Origin: CALOFP01 sp942492635
GTDB taxonomy: Bacteria; UBP6; UBA1177; CALOFP01
Length of the DNA: 64,000 nucleotides
Direction: 5' to 3'
Assembly: GCA_942492635.1 (NCBI GenBank)
Contig: CALOFP010000002.1
Span: forward strand, 558,001 to 622,000
Part shown: piece after piece, positions 35,602-44,529 of the stretch
Position numbering within the stretch: the first letter of the stretch is position 1
Layout of the letters: every line of letters begins with the position of its first letter
Notes under the pieces: model-generated
Database searches by the model: none
Told to the model about the DNA's origin: nothing
The model's input: only the letters and a program-made list of their open reading frames with translations
Program-made: the position numbers and the translations under genes

Positions 35602-35920
35602 CCCATTCCAATCAGTGCCTGATTCCTTTATAAAAGAAATATTCCGAGTAATACAGCCGTTAAAATCCACTGAAAACAAATATCAGAGCCGTGGCGGCCG
35701 CTGAATTTAAGAAAATAAAAATATCGGTAAAAAAATAACGTTTCCAGAAACATGGATATTTTACTGTAACGCAATCTGGATGCAATTTCTATAAATTTAT
35801 CTATATATAGTGATCATTCTGGCGGTCAATTCAGTTGATATATTTATTTTAAGGAAATTTTGGAATCAAGAAAGTAATGCTGGATTTGTATATCTGCGAT
35901 TCAGTTTCTTGAATATTTTG
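35602..35920. other. Intergenic region between convergent genes
   Basis: No gene supported. A GC-rich patch at about 35692-35703 (gtggcggccgct) stands out against the AT-rich surroundings; its meaning is unclear. Confidence 0.5.
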
Positions 35921-37906
35921 CTATTGAGTGTATTTTTTGCATTCTACGTTATCGATTGTTATTTGATTTTCCCCTTCTGTGGCGAAAATGTAGAAGACAT
36001 ATTCGAAAACATCATCGACGCCGAATTCAATTTGATAGTATCCGCTCTTTTTTATCCAAGTGCTGCTGTCAATTTTCTGCGTATTTACTATCGGACCGGT
36101 CAGGTGACCGTAGGGCTCGAGGCCGTTATGGAAGTAGGAGAAACCGACCTCTCCTTTCCCCTTTACTGAGTATGAACAGTGGTAGATACCTTTTTCCATT
36201 GTGAAGGGTTTGGACGAGAGGATAGTCTGCATGTTGTAGTGGTTCTCCGCGCGTTTAAGGCGAACCGCATGGCCGCCGCTTTCTCCTGGAACAACCTCGA
36301 GAGACTCATTTATTTTTGGAGATGTTTTTACTCCTCCCCAGAATTTCGGAAGGAAGTTCTCGATACCTCCCTCAAAGTCACCATTCCTCACAAGGTTATC
36401 TCCCGAGGGTGAGCCGCATATGTTGTCTGTACAGGCTGTTCCAGGTTTACAATCCGATTCTTTGTTACAGAACCCTTCCTTGGGTACACAGACGGCATTC
36501 AGTCCGTCGGATTCATCACATTGTTCGAATTCTCTGCATCGAGGGGAGCATTTTGAAATGGTGTTCCAGAATTCATTATTCTTGAATTCAATACAGCTGC
36601 CGCCCTGAACAGGTTGGGAAATTCCTGTCACTGGATCTATTGTCGATTCGACAAGACGAGTCCCGGCGTTGATCTGTCCTCTGGATTCCTGGCTCATGCT
36701 GCCGAATTTGGTGGGCAGCATCTGCGATACTACCAGCGATCCCGACTGCTGGAAGTAGATTTTATCAGCTGAAGGAAAGAGCTGGCCGGGTACCTCTTCC
36801 GATCCCTCGAATGCAAGGAGGCACTGGGTGCAGTTGACGTAGTTCTGATTTGTTGGTGTATCAAGGGGGAATGTTGTGGGAAGCATCTTGAGTGAAATGT
36901 AGCTGAGCTCCATAATAAGCTTGTCTGGAACACCATTTCCGCCGCTAAGGATTTCTGATTCGTATCTGATGCCCCTTTTGAGGTCTCTTACTTTTATTTC
37001 ATCAAGATCAATTTCTGAACATGAGAATGGAACGCACTCTCCTTCTATGTTGCATGTTTTGTCATTTGAACAATTTCCGCAGCTTTTTCCGCAACCGTCG
37101 TCACCGCATACTCTTCCGTCCGCATGGCAGTTGGGTTCGCATCCGTGAAAGGTGTTCCATGAAGCTTTTTTTATAACAAGGCATCGACCGTTTGCTTTGG
37201 GAATAAATTTTCCGGAGTCGTTTTTTTCCAGCTCGTCGAGTCGTACGTTTTCAATGTAACCCTTCGATTCATCTGTCATTCTTCCGTTGGCACCTTTTCT
37301 CATATTCTCTATTTGAAGTTTTCCGGAACTCTGGAAAAACATACCTGCAGGCAGGCCGCTCGGGCCGACATCTTCCAAAATCTGGACACACTGAGTGCAG
37401 TCGGGAAGGGTGGAGTTGTTTCCTTCTCCAAGTATAAATGATTTGATGTCCTGGCTGCCGAAAAAGGATATCCTGAAAAAATCAGGTCTGTTGGATACTT
37501 TTCCGGTTTGAGGGGAAATATCTGCCTCATATGCCCAGAAGTCGGATAAATCCTGCTCTCCTTCCAGTAGATTGATCGAGCGGATTTCGCCGATTTTGAT
37601 TTCAGTACATTTGCTCTCGGGATCGGGATCAACTTCTTCTTCCTCTTTCGGTGGAACATCTGAATCATTGTTTACGGTATTTTCACTGTCGTCGTGACTT
37701 TCTGAGCCTGATGCGTTATTTGAATCTGTTTTATTTTCAGATCCTGAGGCGTTTTCATCACTTGGGTCTGTATCTGAACTATCTTCAGAATCGGAAATAT
37801 TACTGTCTGATGAATTATTAGATTTCTTCGTTGTATCATCTCCGCAGGAAACTGCGATGATAATCGTGGCGAAAAGGATGGATAGGACTCTGGAACATCT
37901 TTTCAT
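35921..37906 (-). CDS. Large lipoprotein with two shared Cys modules (paralogue of 29481 gene)
   Basis: About 661 residues. The ATG at 37906 has AGGAGG upstream. Signal peptide ends in lipobox IAVSC, then GDDTTKK and a Ser/Asp/Asn-rich linker (~30-100, SDSNISDSEDSSD and similar). Two shared modules follow, the first with NNSTLPDCTQCVQIL and ASWNTFHGC, the second with NQNYVNCTQCLLAF, KIYFQQSG, TRLVESTID and NEFWNTISKC. A GRVCGDDGCGKSCGNC insert lies between. The C-terminal beta-sandwich starts NLVRNGDFEGGIENFLPKFW and ends ITIDNVEC. Domain order matches the 29481-31334 protein throughout, so the two are clear paralogues. Function unknown. Confidence 0.87.
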   Translation of the reverse strand: MKRCSRVLSILFATIIIAVSCGDDTTKKSNNSSDSNISDSEDSSDTDPSDENASGSENKTDSNNASGSESHDDSENTVNNDSDVPPKEEEEVDPDPESKCTEIKIGEIRSINLLEGEQDLSDFWAYEADISPQTGKVSNRPDFFRISFFGSQDIKSFILGEGNNSTLPDCTQCVQILEDVGPSGLPAGMFFQSSGKLQIENMRKGANGRMTDESKGYIENVRLDELEKNDSGKFIPKANGRCLVIKKASWNTFHGCEPNCHADGRVCGDDGCGKSCGNCSNDKTCNIEGECVPFSCSEIDLDEIKVRDLKRGIRYESEILSGGNGVPDKLIMELSYISLKMLPTTFPLDTPTNQNYVNCTQCLLAFEGSEEVPGQLFPSADKIYFQQSGSLVVSQMLPTKFGSMSQESRGQINAGTRLVESTIDPVTGISQPVQGGSCIEFKNNEFWNTISKCSPRCREFEQCDESDGLNAVCVPKEGFCNKESDCKPGTACTDNICGSPSGDNLVRNGDFEGGIENFLPKFWGGVKTSPKINESLEVVPGESGGHAVRLKRAENHYNMQTILSSKPFTMEKGIYHCSYSVKGKGEVGFSYFHNGLEPYGHLTGPIVNTQKIDSSTWIKKSGYYQIEFGVDDVFEYVFYIFATEGENQITIDNVECKKYTQ

Positions 37907-37956
37907 CTTTGACCTCCTTAAGTGGGATTCAGAGTTAAAAAACGTGTGGAAAAAGT

Positions 37957-38050
37957 GAGCGATTTCCCGGGGAAACAAAGTCAGTGATGAAAAATAGAGT
38001 TTGAAGGAAAATTCAGAATCAATTTACAGAAGGAGAATTGGAAATCGCTC
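37957..38050. repeat. 11-bp inverted repeat upstream of lipoprotein gene
   Basis: GAGCGATTTCC (37957-37967) and GGAAATCGCTC (38040-38050) are perfect complements 72 bases apart, between the start of the 35921 gene and the 3' end of the 38075 gene. It could be a long-loop RNA stem or paired protein sites. Confidence 0.5.
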
Positions 38051-38074
38051 GGAAATTAATGGAGAAAATCCGGA

Positions 38075-39691
38075 TTACTCCTGGATTTTCAGATCATCGG
38101 CATCTCTCGGATAGAGGACGTATACGCCTTCTCTCTGATTGTCGATGATTCCGGTAATTGATTCGAAAGTCATGTCTACTATGAGATCATCTCTTGACCA
38201 CATAAAGAAATATGGGGTTACCTTAAGGGTCGTATCCATAAGCATATAGTCGTTCATGTTGGGTTCTTTTTCCCATGTTTTAGTCCCAGGAATAACTTCG
38301 CTGATTTCGGTAAGTTTGCTGTTTTCAATCCTTACCAGTCTTCCCTCGTATTTCTCATTCTGAACTGATGCAGGAGTTACTATAACCGGTTCGGGTGTTT
38401 TGTTTGCGAACGGAAGTTTTTCATAGGTAACATCCTTTATCCAGGATCTGGTTCCCATTTCAGAGTATGTTCCGGAGATTCTTATATAGTCACCTATTGA
38501 AACTTCGTGGAACATTGCAAGATTGAGAAGTCTGATTCCGCTGTTGTCCCCACCGTCCGGATCGGCAACGAAAAGGTTCTTCTTGTCTTTAAACATGTGG
38601 GATGTAACATGTGCCTTACATACTGTTACAAGATCTCCATCCTTGACACCGTCGTGATTCCTGATCTGTTTGATTGTCTTTCCTGTGCACTCTGGAAGAG
38701 GTAGACATGTTCGGAATGTTTCGCTATTTTCGTTAATATCGCAGAACGGTTTCGCTTCGTCTTCACAGTCGGCGTTTGTGTAGCATTCCGGGCCTTCGCC
38801 TACAAGCTCAATATCGTCAATGTGAAATTCGGTTGTCCTGTTTTTACCCGCCGTTATGGAAAGTTTAGCTTTGTTGCCCGCCTTCCATACATCCTTGATT
38901 TCGTCGCCGAGCCTGATAAGGAATCTTTTCCAGATCGGAGTCTCTCCAATGTATGTATCGAACTGGTTGAAATCTCCTGACGGTGGGGTTAGGGTGTATT
39001 CGAAAACGTCGGATACCTCATCTTTTTGGTAGTAGAAGGATGCTGTTCCCACTTCCAGTTTGAAGAATATCTTTCCGTCCCCTCTCATCATCAGGGAGAT
39101 TGCTTCAGGAATATCCTCACTGCAATCCATTGACGGTGATTTGAGAATTTCTTCAGTGTAAGTAGATGTTGATACATAGCCGAGAAAAATGGATGCGCCA
39201 CTTTTGTATCCGTCAGCTTTAAGAGCAGATGTGTAGTCTCCTGTCTTCCAGCCTTTTGCAATATCTATTTTTTCAGGTTCATTAGTTCCAAGATGAACTA
39301 TTTTATTCGTTCCCTGTTCTGGTTCCCACTCTTCGAAATCGGCATTTGCGAAGCCGGTGAGTGTGGGAAGAGGCTCGAAATCGGGCTGCTCAACCGGATC
39401 TGAATCGTCAACTTCCGAGTCAGTCTCAGGATCTGTATCAATCTGTGGATCTGTATCTTTCTCAGGGTCTGTGTCGACCTGCGGATCGGAATCTTTCTCA
39501 GGGTCTGTGTCGATCTGAGTATCTGTATCGGTATCCTTTTCACCGTCAGTAACTGAAGAATCGTTATCCGCTGTTATGTCGGTGTCATTAAGTGCCGGTT
39601 CGTTGTCTGTTTTACCATTGGAACTTCCGTCTCCACAGGAAACGATAAATGCGACTGCTGCAACAGCAATCAGGTAACGTGGTAACTTCAT
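38075..39691 (-). CDS. Lipoprotein with OB-like domain
   Basis: About 538 residues. AGGAGG lies before the ATG at 39691. Signal MKLPRYLIAVAAVAFIVSC then GDGSS and a long acidic linker with repeated DTDPEKDSDPQ-type units. The following beta-sandwich (FANADFEEWEP...) and the C-terminal OB-like region (CTGKTIKQIRNHDGVKDGD to VLYPRDADDLKI) match the central part of the 31470-34625 protein, which adds EGF-like and lamin-tail domains. The short Cys insert CYTNADCEDEAKPFCDI also corresponds. It therefore looks like a shorter relative of that protein. No enzymatic motif seen. Confidence 0.85.
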   Translation of the reverse strand: MKLPRYLIAVAAVAFIVSCGDGSSNGKTDNEPALNDTDITADNDSSVTDGEKDTDTDTQIDTDPEKDSDPQVDTDPEKDTDPQIDTDPETDSEVDDSDPVEQPDFEPLPTLTGFANADFEEWEPEQGTNKIVHLGTNEPEKIDIAKGWKTGDYTSALKADGYKSGASIFLGYVSTSTYTEEILKSPSMDCSEDIPEAISLMMRGDGKIFFKLEVGTASFYYQKDEVSDVFEYTLTPPSGDFNQFDTYIGETPIWKRFLIRLGDEIKDVWKAGNKAKLSITAGKNRTTEFHIDDIELVGEGPECYTNADCEDEAKPFCDINENSETFRTCLPLPECTGKTIKQIRNHDGVKDGDLVTVCKAHVTSHMFKDKKNLFVADPDGGDNSGIRLLNLAMFHEVSIGDYIRISGTYSEMGTRSWIKDVTYEKLPFANKTPEPVIVTPASVQNEKYEGRLVRIENSKLTEISEVIPGTKTWEKEPNMNDYMLMDTTLKVTPYFFMWSRDDLIVDMTFESITGIIDNQREGVYVLYPRDADDLKIQE

Positions 39692-39995
39692 TGATTCCTC
39701 CTTAAAATGGTACAATGTTACCGGCGCATGTTACTTATGGTGTGTTAATCTTCGTCCGACCTAAAAATAATAGGCCAATTTATCCCGTACTCTAAAATTT
39801 GGAAGAGTTCAATGACTTGAAATAACAAGAGAAAAACAAATGGTGCTTTATTATTTATTTTTTGCATAAATTGCTCATGGTGCAGTGTAGTTCCATGCCG
39901 ATCGGACCATAAAAACTCCTTTTTTTGACAGACTACGTGGCATGGTTTTTAGGCTTTTTTATTAGAGTGTAGATTATTTTGACTCGGGAAATAAG
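39692..39995. other. Upstream region of the OB-like lipoprotein gene
   Basis: Contains a possible 11-residue leader ORF and a 7-bp inverted repeat CCATGCC/GGCATGG (39893-39899 and 39939-39945) that encloses that ORF's ribosome binding site and ATG. Otherwise AT-rich. Confidence 0.5.
39875..39910 (-). CDS. Possible 11-residue leader peptide
   Basis: On the minus strand AAGGAG lies 5 bases before an ATG, and the frame reads MVRSAWNYTAP then stop. The spacing is ideal but so short an ORF can arise by chance. It lies about 185 bases upstream of the 38075-39691 lipoprotein gene and inside the loop of a 7-bp inverted repeat. Confidence 0.25.
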   Translation of the reverse strand: MVRSAWNYTAP

Positions 39996-40024
39996 AAAGA
40001 GGCCGAATTTGAGCGACCTCTTTT
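39996..40024 (-). terminator. Hairpin downstream of YD-like lipoprotein
   Basis: AAAGAGG and CCTCTTT arms (extended by CG/CG around one mismatch) lie about 33 bases past the stop of the 40057-44091 gene. The minus-strand 3' arm is followed by TTTCTTATTT. Plausible Rho-independent terminator. Confidence 0.6.
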
Positions 40025-40056
40025 ATTGGATTGTTTGTTTAATGAAGCATCATTTT

Positions 40057-43000
40057 CTACTGTACCGGCTCGTAGAAATATGTTTTTGCAGAGACGGTTT
40101 CTCCGTTACGGTTCTGTTTGACTGAGTTCTTTATCAGCTTTTCGTTGTTTGATTCGATGTAGGTATTTAGATAGGTGTGCAGGAGAGTTTTGTTTCCGGC
40201 ACGGTCGAAAGTGTACTCCTTGAGAAGCTGATCGTTCTCGTCATACTCGAAAGTCTGATGTGTGTAGTAGACTTTTGTTTCATCTTCAACATCCCACTTG
40301 TTTGATCCGTCTGTTGTGTCCATGAAAATAAGAACAGGCTGACCCTTCATGTTGAGTTCTGCCTTTGCGACAACCTTTCCTTCGATACGTTTCTCGAATC
40401 GGGTAGCTTTCAGCTCAGTCTGGAATTTTGTGAAAGTGTACTCTTCGGCACTCCACTCCTTCCCAGTCATATCGACCTTCGTGTAGTCGACCATCTGCTT
40501 GTTTTCATCATATTTCCATGTCTCTTTTATGTAGTTGCATGGAGACGCTTTTTCCTCTGATGTTCCTTCCTCGTTTGATTTTTTACATTCGGGGGTGTTC
40601 TCATAGTTATCATTGATTTTGCTGGGGTTGTTGCAGTTCTTGAATTCGCATACGTGGCTTACGGGCTGTCCTTCACCGTTGATTTCGATTTTCTCGAGAA
40701 CTTTTTCAACTTCCTTGTCACCTGAAAGGAATTTTACCTTTTTCTCCATTGAAGTGATGTTCCACATTTTATTGTAGGGGACTTCGAGCTTGTCAGAATC
40801 GTAGCTGTAAGTTTCGATGGCGTATGTGGCATCATAGGTTTTCCATGTTTTTGTTGTTTCGTCATAGAGTTCGGGAGTGACAGCACAGTTTTTGTAATTT
40901 TTCACACTTCGGAATATTGTTTTTACCGGTATCGTTCCAAATGGTGCCACAACATTAACAATTGCGAAAACCTCTTCCTCCACGAGTGCCGGGTCCTTGT
41001 CACCGTTTGCAACCTTTACACTGTGTGTGATGCGGTTGTCTGTCGAAACCCATGAATCCACTCTTTTTTCAAACAGTTCACCGTTGGCGAGAGCGTACGA
41101 TTTCAATTTTAATTCAACAGGGAATATTGCGGAATCCTCAGAACAGCCGCCGTTTTGACAGATAAGACTTTTCATAGTTCCGTCGTCATGTTTTGTGTAC
41201 TGCTCAAGGATACTGACTCCATCGGCTGCAAAGTGGGTAGCGTTCTTTGTGGGGTTGGTTCCCTTCATGATGTTGTAGAGTGCCATATCTTCCTTATCAA
41301 GAATTGTCAGTTTGTTCTCCAGAAGTTCTCGCTCGACAATTTTCTTTCCTTCCTCCATGGTCAGCTCACGGAATATCGTAAGCATTCCCTCGTCGTCGTA
41401 CTCGGCTTCGTATCGCTCGTTGAGCTCAGAATAGACCCACTTGGTGGACCAACCCACTTTCTTTTTAACAAGACCTTCGAAAAATTTGAGTTCCAGTTTT
41501 TTTAGAGAGCTGCCTTCGAAAGTTTTTCTGAATCCGTAGCGATAAATGGGAGAGGGGGTTGCGGTTGAAAGATCTATGCACTCGGTAGCAGGATCGATTA
41601 TTCCATTGTTGTCTTTATCTTCGCATTTGTCTGCAGGACACTCGTCTACCTGGTATACTCCGTCCCCGGATTCAACACATGTGTTTTCAGGACCTTCGGT
41701 ACATACGGTAGGTTTTTTTACGCACCCACACTCATCCTCTTCGTAAGCTCCGCTCCAGTCGAGATCTTGACAGGTGTCGTCGCACTCATCTACCACGTAC
41801 TTTCCATCATCAATCTTAAATGTACAGTGATCTTTTCGTGCTCCAGGTTTACATTCGTATTCGTCTAAAATACATCCGCACTCCATGTCTCCTATTTTTC
41901 CATCCTTGTTGAGATCGGAACATGGTGGAGTAAAGATACTTTCACACTCTTCCGGTCTGAAGTAGTCATCCGGTTTGTCTTCACAGCTGACAAAGTTGCT
42001 TTTGTCATGAAGATCCGTTTTTTTCACCTCCGTCCAGCCGTCGTCGTATTTGTATTCGAAGATTTGACGCTGGTTGAATTTGCTCAGTGTGTCTGCCAGA
42101 GAGAAGTTGTTGGTGTAGATTGTCTCTTTCAGTTTTCCCTTGTTGTCTTCGTCGGTATAGAATGAGTGAGCAAAAGTTTCCGTGTAGATTTTTTCATTTT
42201 CGGAGTTGAATCCGTTTTTGGCGGTAAGTCTTCCCTCTTCGTCGTATGTCCACTCCTCAAGAGTAACTCGACCATTATTCAGGACTGAATCGATATGAGG
42301 ACATTTCTCCGTCAACTTCTCTGTTCTCCAGGGTCTGCCTGAGGGAATTGGACAGTAGTTTCTGCTAGTGAGGGTGCGGTAGAGTTTTATCTTGCCGTTC
42401 TTGTAACCTCTTTCCTCCACTGTTACCACCTGATCGTCAACCTCGGATGTAAAGAGGAAACGACTTTCGTTGCCGTTTTCGTCGTAATCCCATTTTTTTA
42501 TGAAGTTGTCCAGCTTTTTATCTCCTGTCTGGTGGCAGGGAATATCCACGGAGTCGACTCCCAGAGGGTTTTCGCACTTTTCAACGAGAATTCTTCCCGA
42601 AGCGTCGTAGGTTTTGCTGACTTTGATCCGAACTTCGCCGGAGATGTTCCTGTCGACCAGTTCGGTTACTTTTCCTTTTGAATCGTATGCTGTTCTCGAG
42701 TCGATGAATTTTACGGTGGGGGTCTCACCGCTCATATCCACATAGTTTTCGTAATAGGATGTTTGCCTTCCTTCCTTGTTGTATGTCTCGATGAGAAGCG
42801 GGTTTCCGTACATATCCGTGATTGTGGTTTTATCGGTGGTATTGGTCATTACAAGTGCAGCACCGCTGTTTGCAAAAGCGCGACCGCCTTTTTCATGGAA
42901 TTCCTGGAGGTCGATGAAGTATGTTTTTGATTTCTCAACCATACCGTTTTCGTCGGCAAACTGATCCTTTGAGTAGAAAATTTCACCCTCTCCCGTTCGC

Positions 43001-44091
43001 TTAACCTCTCGGTAATGTTTTCCGTTGTCGAGAAGCTCCTGCTCATTCCAGCTCGTGATCTTGAGATCACCTGTTGAAATATTTTCGGCTGTAACCTCAA
43101 GAAAAAGATCCGCGTATGTCGAATCGTTGAATTCGGTTGTTACTTCAACCGGGATATATTCTGATTCCACTTTTATTTCGATCTGTTTTACGATGTTTCC
43201 CTTGCTGTCAAACTCCTGCTGCTGTAGAGGAATCCATTCTCCTCCGGACCAATTGTGCCTGAGAAGTTTTTTCAGAGTTTTGGGAACAATGTACTCGCCG
43301 ACTATCTGGTATTTAACCTCTTCTATCATTACCGGGGCGCCGAAACGGTCCTTCATGACAATCCTGGATGGAATAAGCTGACCGTCCATGTTTTTGTTGT
43401 AAATGCAGCCGCCTTCGGATTTCCATTCACTGTCGATGCACTCCTTTCTCTGAATTCCCTTGTAGTCCACACCGCAGGCAAGCTCTTTCACGTCGCCGTT
43501 CTGGCATGTGGTCGCTTCGCAGCTCCCGTTCTGTGTCCACTTGCCGTCGCTGCACACCACCTGCTGCTCTCGATCGGAAAGGTTTCCGCACTCAACGGTT
43601 CTCTTTTCGCCCTCTTCACAAATCTTATCCGCAACGGCGCATTCGGTTTCGTCTACCCAGGTGTTTTCACGGCAAACCTGAGCCTTGGTCATTTTTCCGT
43701 CTTCACACTTGACTGTTCGGAACTCATTTTCATCGCAAACCTTGTTCAGTGAACACTCGCCGCCCTCTTTCCATGTTCCCTTTTCACAGGACATCTTCTG
43801 GATTCCTTTGTCTTCTTCACCGCATGCGATGAGCTTGACTTCACCGTCGGAACATTTGGAATGAAAGCACTCACCGTCCCTTTTCCAAACCCCCTCTTCA
43901 CACTGATAGTTCTGGAAACCTCCGGTTTCGTCCGCACAGATTGTCAACTTTCGATCACCGGTTTCGCATGGTACGGAATTTTCGGTACCTACCTTGCCGG
44001 GAGTGTCATCATGCTTGCTACTTTCGGAGCCGTCACCACAGCTCGAAAGAATAAACAGTGCTGCAGAAAGCAGTAGAAAATGTCGTTTCAT
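40057..44091 (-). CDS. Giant lipoprotein with Cys repeats and YD-like repeats (paralogue A)
   Basis: About 1344 residues; AGGGG precedes the ATG at 44091. Signal MKRHFLLLSAALFILSSC then GDGSE. Residues ~40-240 hold about six repeats of the form C-x-x-G-x-W-x-x-x-G-x-C with an intervening CSDGEVKLIACG-type segment. The rest is YD/RHS-like text without full regularity (YDSKGKVTELVDR, YDASGRILVEKCENPLG, YDENGNESRFLF, YDEEGRLTAKNGF). Around residues 740-860 is a Cys/Asp-rich insert (DLNKDGKIGDMECGC, DLDWSGAYEEDECGC, DKDNNGIIDPATEC) reminiscent of calcium-binding loops. It has no RHS core or toxin tip. The next gene (44530-48378) is a paralogue. Possibly a surface adhesin. Confidence 0.85.
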   Translation of the reverse strand: MKRHFLLLSAALFILSSCGDGSESSKHDDTPGKVGTENSVPCETGDRKLTICADETGGFQNYQCEEGVWKRDGECFHSKCSDGEVKLIACGEEDKGIQKMSCEKGTWKEGGECSLNKVCDENEFRTVKCEDGKMTKAQVCRENTWVDETECAVADKICEEGEKRTVECGNLSDREQQVVCSDGKWTQNGSCEATTCQNGDVKELACGVDYKGIQRKECIDSEWKSEGGCIYNKNMDGQLIPSRIVMKDRFGAPVMIEEVKYQIVGEYIVPKTLKKLLRHNWSGGEWIPLQQQEFDSKGNIVKQIEIKVESEYIPVEVTTEFNDSTYADLFLEVTAENISTGDLKITSWNEQELLDNGKHYREVKRTGEGEIFYSKDQFADENGMVEKSKTYFIDLQEFHEKGGRAFANSGAALVMTNTTDKTTITDMYGNPLLIETYNKEGRQTSYYENYVDMSGETPTVKFIDSRTAYDSKGKVTELVDRNISGEVRIKVSKTYDASGRILVEKCENPLGVDSVDIPCHQTGDKKLDNFIKKWDYDENGNESRFLFTSEVDDQVVTVEERGYKNGKIKLYRTLTSRNYCPIPSGRPWRTEKLTEKCPHIDSVLNNGRVTLEEWTYDEEGRLTAKNGFNSENEKIYTETFAHSFYTDEDNKGKLKETIYTNNFSLADTLSKFNQRQIFEYKYDDGWTEVKKTDLHDKSNFVSCEDKPDDYFRPEECESIFTPPCSDLNKDGKIGDMECGCILDEYECKPGARKDHCTFKIDDGKYVVDECDDTCQDLDWSGAYEEDECGCVKKPTVCTEGPENTCVESGDGVYQVDECPADKCEDKDNNGIIDPATECIDLSTATPSPIYRYGFRKTFEGSSLKKLELKFFEGLVKKKVGWSTKWVYSELNERYEAEYDDEGMLTIFRELTMEEGKKIVERELLENKLTILDKEDMALYNIMKGTNPTKNATHFAADGVSILEQYTKHDDGTMKSLICQNGGCSEDSAIFPVELKLKSYALANGELFEKRVDSWVSTDNRITHSVKVANGDKDPALVEEEVFAIVNVVAPFGTIPVKTIFRSVKNYKNCAVTPELYDETTKTWKTYDATYAIETYSYDSDKLEVPYNKMWNITSMEKKVKFLSGDKEVEKVLEKIEINGEGQPVSHVCEFKNCNNPSKINDNYENTPECKKSNEEGTSEEKASPCNYIKETWKYDENKQMVDYTKVDMTGKEWSAEEYTFTKFQTELKATRFEKRIEGKVVAKAELNMKGQPVLIFMDTTDGSNKWDVEDETKVYYTHQTFEYDENDQLLKEYTFDRAGNKTLLHTYLNTYIESNNEKLIKNSVKQNRNGETVSAKTYFYEPVQ

Positions 44092-44468
44092 AAATTCCCC
44101 TCCGATATAAAGGTAAACAATATCCAGCTGTTGCTCTTTTTCATGGAACGAGAGCATCCTGGATTACTCTTTTATCTGTCTGTTAAAAAATCTTCCCACC
44201 CAAAAAAGATTTTTGAAAAAGCAAAGGAACATAGATAAGGCTATTAATAAAAAAATAATAGTCAAATAATATCTTGTAAGCAAAAATTGATATATCGGAC
44301 TAGCAGTAAAAAATAAATATTGAAATATAAACATATAGCGGAGTTTAATAAAATAATGCAATTGAAGAATGTTTTTTGACGGTACGCCTTCCATCCGGAT
44401 GAATTATAAGAATTTCCGGTATCGGAAAAAGAAAGAAAAATATTCGGATTACGTTGTTTTCTTCATAT
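44092..44468. other. AT-rich region upstream of paralogue A
   Basis: No supported gene; a 76-codon minus-strand ORF (44164-44394) lacks a ribosome binding site. AATAGTCAAATAA at 44257-44269 recurs upstream of paralogue B and on the minus strand includes TTGACT. Confidence 0.5.
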
Positions 44469-44494
44469 GAAAGGAGCCGGTCTGAACCGGCCCC
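44469..44494 (-). terminator. Intrinsic terminator of paralogue B
   Basis: GCCGGT-CTGA-ACCGGC, extended by outer G-C pairs, lies 38 bases past the stop of the 44530 gene. The minus strand continues TCCTTTCAT, a modest T-rich tail. Confidence 0.6.
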
Positions 44495-44529
44495 AAAGAA
44501 GAGATTGCCGATTTTATAATATAGAAGTT

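Noticed and set aside
35692..35703. GC-rich patch with a NotI-like site, considered as cloning-vector residue
   Set aside because: Flanking bases do not continue into vector polylinker sequence and the surroundings match the local composition.
44164..44394. 76-codon hydrophobic ORF upstream of the YD-like lipoprotein A
   Set aside because: Very AT-rich DNA easily encodes hydrophobic residues; there is no ribosome binding site and no recognisable family.
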